Shown here: piece after piece, positions 53,345 to 62,744 of the stretch
How positions within the stretch are numbered: the first letter of the stretch is position 1
How the letters are laid out: each line of letters opens with the position of its first letter
Origin: Phaeoceros laevis
Lineage: Eukaryota > Anthocerotophyta > Anthocerotopsida > Notothyladales
DNA: 64,000 nucleotides
NCBI GenBank assembly: GCA_049999765.1
Contig: JBNGIQ010009014.1
Coordinates: forward strand, 18,162-82,161
Reading direction: 5' to 3'
The notes under the pieces: generated by a model
The model's database searches: none
Told to the model about the DNA's origin: nothing
Seen by the model: the letters and a program-made list of their open reading frames with translations, nothing else
Position numbers and translations under genes: made by a program

Positions 53345-56300
53345 ATGGAGCCTATGGAGCTGGAAGAAAGGCCTGCGACGGGTAATCAGCTTGCGCCTCC
53401 AGAAGCCTTACTGGGCTTGCCGCCTGGGAAGTCGTTGACTGTTGATGAGCTGCAAAGAGACAGGCTCACAAGGGTGGCTGAGACCAATTGGTCGGTCACC
53501 CTCGTGCCCAGAGCTCCGTTCAATCCCTCGCTGGTGATTGACATTTATCGCACGGAGCTTAATAGCTCTGCGGGGAACAAATCCGTCCCGCTGCAACGAG
53601 TGATGGTTTTGGAGATCAGTCAATACTTGGAGAATTATCTCTGGCCTCATTTTAATCCTGAATCTGCCACCTTCGAGCATGTCATGTCCATCATCCTTAT
53701 GGTTAATGAAAAGGTAGCGCCAAATCCTGTATTTCGTTTGCACTAGTTTGGGCTTATGAGTTGGACCTCTTTGATTTTCGGTTTGCACCTTATGCTCATG
53801 TTTGCCCAGAATTAACTTGCGGGTAATGTAGTTTCGAGAGAATGTACCAGCTTGGGGTTGCTTCCACGACAGAGAGGATGTTTTTCCAGCCTTCTTCTCA
53901 CGGGTGCTGGCTCTGAAGGATCAGGTATTTGCAGGTGCAAAACAGTTGTTTTCCTAGCAGTTCATCGAAGGACGCAGTTTGCCTGCCACTGGTCACATTA
54001 GTACAGCTGTTCGAACGAACCTGATGTTCTGCTCTGCGTTGTGGCAGCTAGAGCATCCCTTGAGCATCCGGGAGAAGACAAATTACCTGCTTTTCATGAT
54101 CCACTGCTTCCAGAGTTTGGAGGATGACATGGTGCGGAAACCTGTCCTGAAGCTAGCCTCCATTGATTTGTGGCACACTCTCTCTCCAGGCCGTTTGAAG
54201 ATGGAGTTGTTGGCTGACATAAGGGACCCTGCAGTGGGAAATCCGCAAACCCTTGTAGGGCGGTGGAAGAAAATCATGAGGAAGGGTCGCTCTACACACA
54301 GCAACGGAGCTGATACTTCTAACAAGCTTGAAGTTCGCTTTTTGCCATCCTTAATCAACGAGTTTCTGGGAATACTGGACAGCACAGTTTCGAGGCCAGG
54401 AGCAACCGAGGGTGAGACAGGAGACTGGATGGACAAAGATGAGCTTGTAGTGGATGCTTCTGCTCTTCTTTACTGTGAACGGTTCCTGGAGTTCTTGATT
54501 GATCTCCTGAGTCAGTTGGCGACAAGGCGATCAGTGAGAGCCTTGGTTGAGGATAAAGCAGTTTTGGTCAAGTGCAGGATGAGTCAGCTTTACTCTCATC
54601 CCCAGGGCTCTCTTTTTTCCCAACTTGTGGATCTGCTTCTCTTCTATCAAGGTTTTGAGATAAATGAAAGGACAGGATCACAGTTTAGTGATGACGATAT
54701 TCTTCGTTCTCACCATGCCCGGCTGCAGGCTCTCCAAATTCTCATCTTCAAGCAAGTGCCTAAGGTGTGTATTGTAGCCTGGCTCATTGCATGCATTAAT
54801 CAGATGCGGATAGCATGTCTCGTACTTAATGGAAGAGTGGATGGATTTGCCTGCGTTTTTGCTCATGCAGTTGAAGGAACTAGCCCTCACAAATATGGGG
54901 TCCATAGAGAAACGGACAGACCTGGCAAGAAAACTTTCTGTGCTTTCTCCGGATGAGATAAAGGATTTTGTATTTCAGAAGGTAGACTCCTAACTGGTCG
55001 TTTTTGAAGTCTGTCACGTTCTCGTCTTAGTCCCCGATGATTCATTTTCTTTGATCTATCAATACGTGCTCAGAGGTTGTTGGCTTCAATATCTTTGTAT
55101 CCTACTCTTCCTGTTGGTGGTATTCAGCTGGAGTTGCTATCCCCGGAGGATCCATGGGCAGACAGAGTTGATTTTTTGGTGGAAGTCCTAGTATCTGTGT
55201 TTGAGAGGCGGCAATCACAGCGAGAGGCCATCAACTCGCTTCCGCTTTATCCCAATGAAGCAGTAATGTGGGATGAAAGTCTGGTCCCAAGTGTAAACTA
55301 TACTGGCGAAGGATGCCTTGCACTACCAAAACTCAACTTGCAGTTCCTGACTCTGCATGACTATCTTCTGCGAAATTTCAACCTATTTCGTTTGGAATCA
55401 ACTTATGAGATCAGAGAGAATATTAGTGAGGTTATGAAGCATTTAATTGCTTACATCAATGAGGATGGAGATACTAAATTCAAAGGGTGGGCAAGGATGG
55501 CTGTCCCTGTTAAGCACTTCCGCATATCTGAAGTAAAACAGCCAAATCTTGGTGAAGAGAAGCCTTCAGCAGTGACAGCAGAAGTTACGTATAGCATTGG
55601 ATCATATCGCGGCTCCATCAGGTCGGAGTGGGATGAGCTGAAAGAACATGACGTTCTTTTTCTGCTCTCCGTACAACCACCCCCAATGCATCTCGATGAG
55701 GAAGTTACTGCGGCTCTTAGTATTCCTGAAAAACAGGGTTTGCGTTATGTCCGTGGCTGTGAAGTTATTGAGATGCGAGATGAAGCAGGCCATCTTATGA
55801 ATGACTTTACAGGGCGAATCAAAAGGGAGGAGTGGAAACCTCCCAAAGGAGAGGTGCGGACTGCTGTGGTAGCCTTGGATACTGCCCAGTATCAGATGGA
55901 TGTGAATGCGGTTGCAGAAAAGCATTCAGAAGATGTGTACGGGTCTTTCAATGTATTGATGAGAAGAAAGCCCAAGGAAAATAACTTCAAAGCAATTTTG
56001 GAGTCAATTCGTGACTTGATGAATGAGGACTGCATTGTTCCAGACTGGTTGTTGAACATATTTCTGGGCTATGGTGATCCAGGGGCTGCACAGTGGCATA
56101 ACATGCCAAATCAGCTCAGTGTTGTTGACTTCAAGGACACCTTCCTTGATGCACAACACCTGCGTGATAGTTTCCCAGCCTGCGATGTAAGTGTGTGTGG
56201 TCCATTGGAGGCTGTGTGAGATGCGCTGAAAGTTTTGAAATAACTGTGATGGGCAGGTGTTAAGACGTATAATAGCTGCTGAGTCGCCACTGCCAATATT

Positions 56301-58621
56301 GGCACCAGCTAAGATAGAATAACAGTACACGTGTGTTTTCTTGAAACAGGTGCAATTTGTGACTCCTGATGGAGAACCAAATGAGGATCCTCAACCACCA
56401 TTTCGTGTCACCTTCTCAAATAGCAGTAAGGCTATGGAGTCTAAAGCTAAGTCAGGACGGAAAAGGAAGCTGCTGGACGCCAAGGCAAACAATCTGGAAA
56501 ACTCTAGTTTGGAGAACAGTAAAGTGGTTGCTGAAACTTATGTTCCTCCGGATCCTGGACCTTATCCTCAAGATCAGCCCCGACAAAATGCAGTCCGTTT
56601 TACTCCTGTGCAGGTAGGACATCAGCTCACATGTCAGTTGAGTCTGAGAATGCATTCTGTGCTTGCATCAGCAGTTGGCCTAACTTGGGACGATTCTATT
56701 TTTCAGGTCGGGGCTATTTTGGCAGGAGTGCAGCCCGGTTTGACCATGGTGGTTGGGCCTCCTGGTACAGGGAAGACCGACACTGCTGTTCAAATTCTTA
56801 ATGTGCTGTACCACAACTGTCCATCACAACGAACGTTGCTGATAACACATTCAAACCAAGCTTTGAATGATCTATTTGAAAAGATTATGCAGGTCTTGAT
56901 CTATTCTACTGAAATGTGCCATATGCGTTGAAAGAGATTTTTTTTTTGTGCTCTCCATTGATGAAGTGTTTTCTGTCTTTATTAGAGAGATGTCCCTGCA
57001 CGATATCTGCTGCGACTTGGACAGGGGGAGCAGGAGCTAGAAACAGAGCTAGATTTTAGCCGTCAGGGCAGGGTGAATGCAATGCTTGCCCGGCGTCTTG
57101 AACTGTTGGCTGAAGTGGAGCACCTTGCACAAACTCTTCAGGTCCCAGAGGATGCTGCCTACACATGTGAAACGGCTGCACATTTTTGGTTACTTCATGT
57201 TCTATCAAGGTGGGAAGCCTTTTTGGCTTCCTGTGAAGCTGAGCAAGAGAACCCAGGAATAGTGAGTGATAAGTTTCCTTTCAAAGAGTATTTTGCAAAC
57301 ACCCCAAGGCAACTCTTCACAGGTCTATCATATGCTCAGGACATGCACACTGCAAGAGGATGTTTCAAGCATATGGAGACAATGTTCCAGGAGCTTGAAG
57401 AGTGTAGAGCCTTTGAGCTTCTCAAGTCTACAGCAGATCGTGCAAATTACCTCATGGCAAGACAGGCTAAAATAGTTGCCATGACGTGCACACATGCAGC
57501 CTTGAAGAGGAGAGATTTTCTGAAACTGGGGTTCAAATATGACAATTTGCTCATGGAGGAAAGTGCACAAATCCTGGAAATAGAAACCTTCATTCCATTA
57601 CTGCTTCAGAGGCAGCAAGACGGCTTGGCTAGGCTAAAACGATTCATCTTGATAGGTGATCACCATCAGCTACCACCTGTGGTCAAGAATATGGCTTTTC
57701 AGAAGTACAGTCATATGGATCAAAGTCTTTTCACAAGGTTTGTCCGACTTGGTGTTCCCTATGTGGAGCTGAATGCCCAGGGTAGAGCAAGGCCAAGTAT
57801 TGCCAAGCTCTACAATTGGCGTTATCGGGACCTTGGTGATCTGCCATATGTGAAAGAGCAAGGTGCTTTTAATCTGGCAAATGCCGGCTTTGCCCATGAG
57901 TACCAGCTCATTGATGTTCCAGATTATGAAGGACATGGAGAGTCTGAACCCAGTCCCTGGTTCTATCAGAATCTGGGAGAAGCAGAATATGTGGTGAGCG
58001 TGTATCAGTACATGAGGCTACTTGGATACCCTGCTCATAAGATCTCTATTCTTAGCACATATAATGGTCAGAAGAGTCTGATCAGGGATGTCATTGAACG
58101 GCGTTGTGCTAGGCATCCACTTTTTGGAAAACCAAACAAGGTGCTGTGTGACTTTTGCTTCTTTGAAAACTGTCACATTTGCTAACAGCAGGTTCTTCAG
58201 GTAGAACTGATCCATATGGCCTGGTTTGAATCTGCAGATAACCACTGTCGATCGATTCCAGGGACAGCAAAACGACTATATTTTACTGTCGTTGGTACGC
58301 ACTCGTATTGTTGGTCATCTCAGAGACGTCCGAAGACTTGTAGTTGCAATGTCGCGGGCACGGCTTGGTTTGTATGTCTTTTGCAGGCGCTCATTATTTG
58401 AACAGTGCTACGAGCTGCAGCCAACCTTTCAGCTTCTGCTTCAGCGGCCTGATAAGCTTTCTCTTGTACTTGAGGAGACTTCAATTCCTTCGCAGAGGTC
58501 CGTGGAGGATTCTGGCAGGCCGTATCTCATCAGTGGCTTGCAAGAGATGGCTGCAGTTGTTGCAAGCAAGTTCACCCAACACGTCCAACTTGCAACAACC
58601 ACTGAACAGGTGGGCGTGTAA
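53345..58621 (+). CDS. AQR: Intron-binding protein Aquarius (spliceosomal SF1 helicase)
   Basis: Nine exons join in phase: 53345-53713, 53832-53924, 53961-54764, 54871-54981, 55074-56186, 56350-56613, 56707-56892, 56986-58140 and 58238-58621, about 1492 residues. The N-terminal region ([20 protein letters not shown]) is the ARM-like scaffold, followed by beta-barrel and stalk parts ([20 protein letters not shown]). Helicase motifs are complete: [14 protein letters not shown], Ia [24 protein letters not shown] (EESAQ in place of the usual DEAQ), [72 protein letters not shown] binds introns upstream of the branch point and helps assemble the exon junction complex and intronic snoRNPs, in the nucleus. 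Exon 9 ends [10 protein letters not shown]; a GTGGGC donor just before the stop means a further short exon is possible. Confidence 0.95.
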
Positions 58622-59412
58622 TTAACTGCAAGTAGTTGTGGGAGTAGATCCTATGTAGTACAATTACTTAGTGGGATTAGATGTCTTCACTCTAGCATTG
58701 TGGAACAAGATCTCAACAAGCAGCCAATTGAGTAGCCTTGAGTTTTTAGATGGGGCCGACCATAGTGACGTACATTGGTCCATGTAGACAAAGACAGATA
58801 GTGACCGCCATGCCCGAAAGTTTCGTCGGGGTGATTAGGCTTTTACAGCACCCCAACATTTTTGAATGGGAAGATGCAGCAGCCCTCCTGGTCAGCAGCT
58901 TTTGAAGGAGGATAAGCGGCAATACTGATAATAAGCAGCCCGTGCTGCTTCCACCAGTGATATAGAGGTGATACAGAGGCTCAAAGTGTACAGAGGCTGA
59001 GGTAGAAGGTAGTAGGAGATAAGATCACTAGAACTGCGGCGATAACCTTCAAAGGCATTATTATTACGACGAAGGCAGATTCCTGGCGACGAAGTCACGA
59101 TTGGAAAATCATACAAATCCAACAAGAAAAGCTTTTTCTACCATTCCACGAATCCTAGTTCCCCTCTCATTGCAACTTGCAAGTAACAAAGAGTACAAAA
59201 TTTGCTAGGCAGCCTACACTCATAAAATGGAAGTCTGGAGTTCGACACTTCATTCCTGATAGATACATTCATCACGAAAACATCGTCAGAGCTGAAAACC
59301 AACGACCTGCAACTATTTTGTGTGCGAACAGCCAAACACGATACACGATACTTGCCTGAGATTTGCATGGGTAGAATTCGGTGTTACACAAGGTTAATGC
59401 TGGTAAAAAGGT
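58622..59412. other. Convergent 3' region, AQR / HYPK
   Basis: About 790 bp between the AQR stop (plus) and the HYPK stop (minus). Only short frames are present. It holds the two 3' UTRs and possibly a last short AQR exon. Confidence 0.45.
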
Positions 59413-60133
59413 TCATACTAGCAGCGACCGGATGGCGGCAATCGTATCGCCCTTGTCCCTCAGCCTTGTCTCAGCGACCTTCTTATCCAACTGCAAGTAC
59501 AACATCATACAAGCGGTTTACTGATGACGATGGCCAGAAGAGAGAGAGATGTTCTTTATCGTGCTTGGCCGAAAGACAAGCACAGTCAGAGCAAGCACCA
59601 TCGTTACCTCCAGCTCACCGGCAATAACATCTACGTCTGCTTGGTTGATCTTAACTGCGGCCAATTCCTTTTCCCTACACCGCAACAATTAGGGCCTCTG
59701 CGAACCCACCTCTCCTCCTGCATCCACGTGAAATGAGGGTCCAAGCCACTAACGTTACCTCTGCGCGTTACGATCTGCTTCTGCTGAAGCGGCAATCGAT
59801 GCCATAGCCTGTCATTGAGACAGAGAAGATGAATCAGCTAAAAGAACGAAGCCGAAGGCAAATGCATCACACCACCCCCTACAACTTTCGCTCCGTATCC
59901 TTCTTCTGTACCTCCCACGCTAGTCCGCAAACCAATTAATGCAAAAGCTCTCACGAGTTCACCAACCCTGGAGGCAACAGACAATTGCCGCATCGCGCGA
60001 GTACCTGCTGCACGCGGGTGGAATCAAGCTGCCTGTCCTCCACATGGTCTGTGATCGAGTCAAGGGCCTTGCTTTGCTGCTGAAGGTCTTTGTAACCCTT
60101 CCCACAACCCGCATCTGTCTCCTCCTCTGCCAT
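59413..60133 (-). CDS. HYPK: HYPK homologue, regulatory subunit of NatA N-terminal acetyltransferase
   Basis: Four minus-strand exons, the inner ones only 50 and 67 nt: 60133-60005, 59808-59759, 59674-59608 and 59490-59413. They join in phase to 107 residues. The protein reads KDLQQQSKALDSITDHVEDR then QLDSTRVQQ (N-terminal helix region), AMASIAASAEADRNAQREKE, LAAVKINQADVDVIAGELEL and DKKVAETRLRDKGDTIAAIR, ending SLLV. The last ~45 residues are the UBA-like HYPK domain that binds NAA15. Length fits the ~110-residue family. HYPK binds the ribosome-associated NatA complex (NAA10/NAA15) and modulates its activity in the cytosol; the plant homologue stabilises NatA and affects drought responses as I recall. 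No single reading frame shows the whole gene, so it is easily missed by ORF-based calling. Its start lies 91 bp from the tRNA-Arg gene. Confidence 0.93.
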
Positions 60134-60224
60134 GGTTCAATTCAACAATCGACCGCGAGTCTGAGAGACGAAAATCATACGTTAATTTGTATATAATAAA
60201 CATCTTTTACATAATCAAACAGCG

Positions 60225-60297
60225 GCTCCCGTGGCCTAATGGATAAGGCATCTGACTTCTAATCAGGGGATTGCGGGTTCGAGTCCCGCCGGGGGTG
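60225..60297 (+). tRNA. tRNA-Arg (anticodon UCU)
   Basis: A complete cloverleaf of 73 nt, intronless. Acceptor stem GCTCCCG pairs with CGGGGGT (two G-U pairs), D arm GCC-TAATGGATAA-GGC, anticodon arm TCTGA-CTTCTAA-TCAGG with anticodon TCT, T arm GCGGG-TTCGAGT-CCCGC, discriminator G. A box TGGCCTAATGG and B box GGTTCGAGTCC are intact. Upstream ATCAAACAGC resembles the CAA element of plant tRNA promoters, and a T-run (CTTTTCTTTTT) about 28 bp downstream can end Pol III transcription. It reads AGA codons. Confidence 0.96.
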
Positions 60298-60721
60298 CTC
60301 CGGGGAAAGTAACTGCATAGCACCTTTTCTTTTTCCGTTTCCATAGGTGTGCCACACGTCCAAATGTAGGTTTTTGTTGCATACCAGGTTAACAAGTCTA
60401 GGTCGTCAGTGGGGTAGTGGCTTGTATAAATAGAACAGATTGAGAATTCCTTTCAGAAAGAGGACGGCGATCGACAGACTCCAGGCTGCCAGGCTGAATG
60501 AGGAAGAGTTGTCTGCTTGAAGAGAAGGTAAAACACCTTCGACAAACAGAGCCTGTCACTGAGGGAACGTGATACAGTACACTAGCCGAAGTCTCACTTA
60601 GTCCTAATTTATTGGCCAAGTCATTACCGAAAAGTCTGCCTGACCCTGCACGTAGTGACCAGACCTATTCGCAACACTGGCAGGCACCAGAACTTGAAGG
60701 CTTGGGCACGAGGGAGCGATC
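60298..60721. other. Spacer between tRNA-Arg and RWDD1
   Basis: About 420 bp. The start contains the Pol III T-run terminator; the rest must serve as the RWDD1 promoter and leader. Nothing else is recognised. Confidence 0.5.
60325..60335 (+). terminator. Pol III T-run terminator of tRNA-Arg
   Basis: TTTTCTTTTT begins 28 bp after the tRNA 3' end. A run of at least four T is the normal stop for RNA polymerase III. Confidence 0.6.
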
Positions 60722-61465
60722 ATGACGGACCATGCGCAAGAGCAAGAGATGGAACTGGAAGCTTTGGAGGCCATCTTGATGGATGACTTTGTGGAGCTGG
60801 AGAGCGGGCAGGGCGGGCTGGGGCCTGACGCCCGTTGCTTCCAGATCACCATCTCGCCCATGGGGGATGACGAGGAAGAGGTTGCCGACATCCCTGTACG
60901 GCTGGCCCTCGTTTTCGCGCACACCCCCAGCTACCCCGACGAGCCGCCCCTCTTTGACGTGAGGAGCTTGCAAGGGATCAAGAGCAGCGACCTGGGCGCG
61001 CTGAGGGAGCTGCTGGCGGAGCAGGTGGCGGCCAACCTGGGCATGGCCATGATCTACACGCTGGCCACGGTGGCCAAGGAGTGGCTCAGGGAGAAATACG
61101 GGCAGGAGGTGGATTTAGCGGACGGAGTGGAGGAGGAGCAGCACAAGTCCAAGGACGAGGTCATCGAACCCCACGGGGAGGTGGTCACTGTGCAGACGTT
61201 CGTGGCGTGGAGGGAGCGCTTTGAAGCGGAGCAGGCCCTGGAGAGGGCCAAGCTGATGCCCGAGTCGGCGCTGGTTGCTTCCAAGGAGAAGAAGATTTCA
61301 GGGCGGACGTGGTTTGAGATGAAAGGAGGGAAGCCCGTGCCGGATGCTGCTGATGAGGACGAAGAAGAGGCCGTTGAGTTTGAGGACGACTTTGAAGACG
61401 AAGACCTGGATGACGATGACATGCTGGATCACTACCTGTCGGGGAAGTCTGAACTGGTTGCGTAG
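60722..61465 (+). CDS. RWDD1: RWD-domain protein RWDD1/GIR2 (DRG2 and GCN1 partner), intronless
   Basis: A 247-residue single frame. Residues about 5-120 are an RWD domain: EMELEALEAILMDDFVELES, PVRLALVFAHTPSYPDEPPL (the YPxxxP signature) and a long C-terminal helix (LLAEQVAANLGMAMIYTLAT). A central helix with VTVQTFVAWRERFEAEQALE, then EKKISGRTWFEMKGGKPVPD, which is the conserved DRG2-binding region of RWDD1, follows. The end is very acidic (FEDDFEDEDLDDDDMLDHYL). Yeast Gir2 and human RWDD1 bind the translation GTPase Rbg2/DRG2 and compete for Gcn1, linking ribosome function to the amino-acid starvation response. Cytosolic. GC content is higher in the first half than in most neighbours. Confidence 0.92.
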   Translation: MTDHAQEQEMELEALEAILMDDFVELESGQGGLGPDARCFQITISPMGDDEEEVADIPVRLALVFAHTPSYPDEPPLFDVRSLQGIKSSDLGALRELLAEQVAANLGMAMIYTLATVAKEWLREKYGQEVDLADGVEEEQHKSKDEVIEPHGEVVTVQTFVAWRERFEAEQALERAKLMPESALVASKEKKISGRTWFEMKGGKPVPDAADEDEEEAVEFEDDFEDEDLDDDDMLDHYLSGKSELVA

Positions 61466-61692
61466 CTCAAGCCTTAGGTCATATGGTGCCGCGCTTCTGG
61501 TGAGGGCAATGCCGAGGACTGTCCACTCCATGTGGCTTTTTTTTCGGTTCCAGGAACATTCATAACTTGCCTCCAACCATGTCGCTGAAGCTTGCAGCAT
61601 CCGAGAGCCCTAGCTCCGGCATGGTCGTATGTTATTGTGGGGAGCAACAGTCCGTCAGCGTACTGGAATGCTAAGCACCACTACAAACAAAC

Positions 61693-62265
61693 ATGGATCG
61701 GGAGGGCCAACCGACCAGAGCTCTTGGAGTTTCAAGCCCTCTTGGTGTGGGTGGATATATAGTTTCAGTGCTGCCACCAGCAGCATCTGTCTCGAGCAGA
61801 AACAGGATGGGTGGCGAAATCTGTGTCCACTTCGTCTACGGTTACTGCATCCTGGGTGACGAGCTCAAGGTGCAGGTGGTGCGGTTGGCCAACGCTCGCA
61901 ACAGCACGCGGCACCTGGTGGGCGATGTTGAAAACGCTGTGGAAGTGGAGAGACTCCTCAAGGAGATCGACCGGAACATGGTCCTGGAAGTTCACGATGT
62001 GCAATATGATGAGAATGACCAAGAGCTCATGTTTGTGTGCCTTAAGTCGAGAACAAAGAACTGCTCGCCTCGATCCAAGCTGCCCAAAGAGAAGGATCAG
62101 TTTGACACGGAGTTCACAAAGCTCGATTTCCCGTCCAACGAGGCGTCGGACAAGGAAGAGATCGAGAACGCTGTGCAAGGTCTGGGTCTCCAACTTGGTG
62201 GGCTGGACCCGAGCTGGTTCTGCTTGCTTCGCTACGATGTAACGGCGTGGGACTCAGAAGTTTAG
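61693..62265 (+). CDS. Unrecognised ~190-residue protein
   Basis: An open frame starting MDREGQPTRALGVSSPLGVG with a possible internal start at 61807 (MGGEICVHFVYGYCILGDEL). The body is polar and charged (VEVERLLKEIDRNMVLEVHD; DQFDTEFTKLDFPSNEASDK) and ends SWFCLLRYDVTAWDSEV. Codon use resembles that of its neighbours and the frame lacks stops for 573 bp. I recognise no domain. It lies 227 bp after the RWDD1 stop on the same strand, too close to a stop-codon-bearing 3' end for a fusion. It could also be part of a longer spliced gene. Confidence 0.5.
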   Translation: MDREGQPTRALGVSSPLGVGGYIVSVLPPAASVSSRNRMGGEICVHFVYGYCILGDELKVQVVRLANARNSTRHLVGDVENAVEVERLLKEIDRNMVLEVHDVQYDENDQELMFVCLKSRTKNCSPRSKLPKEKDQFDTEFTKLDFPSNEASDKEEIENAVQGLGLQLGGLDPSWFCLLRYDVTAWDSEV

Positions 62266-62744
62266 CATTTAGCTAGTAACACGATTTAACGTAAGGCAGC
62301 GTGGGGTGTCGGGTGCCTGATGCACAGAAGCATGATGAGATGCGATAAAATTGCCATGTCCAGCTACTAAACTGGTGTACTGTCTTGCGGTAAGCGAATT
62401 GAATCACGGAGCAGCGAACATTGTGTCTTGTTTCTCGGTCTGGACTCTGAAGGCAGGCTGGTCCCGGTACCAGCTTGCCCTGACTAGGTCGTTCAATCCA
62501 TACATGTTTCTAGCCAACACTTGCATACTGTAGATGGCGCTCGTGAAAATTCGCTACTAGTGGATGAACACCTTCGAATCCAAGGCTTAGAAATCTTAGT
62601 TTCCGTCGTCAGCTATCGCAGCTTCTGGATTTGATTCGGAGCGAAACCTCGGTTCTTGCCAACCCTGGCGATAGCGAGCAGCCCTGTCGGGTCTTATGTC
62701 GCAAGAGTGGCTGTAAGGTTGGCGAGAGCCGGGAGCTGACAGCC
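62266..62744. other. Intergenic, upstream of cyclin H
   Basis: About 480 bp with no recognised gene. It should include the promoter and leader of the cyclin H gene. Confidence 0.5.
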
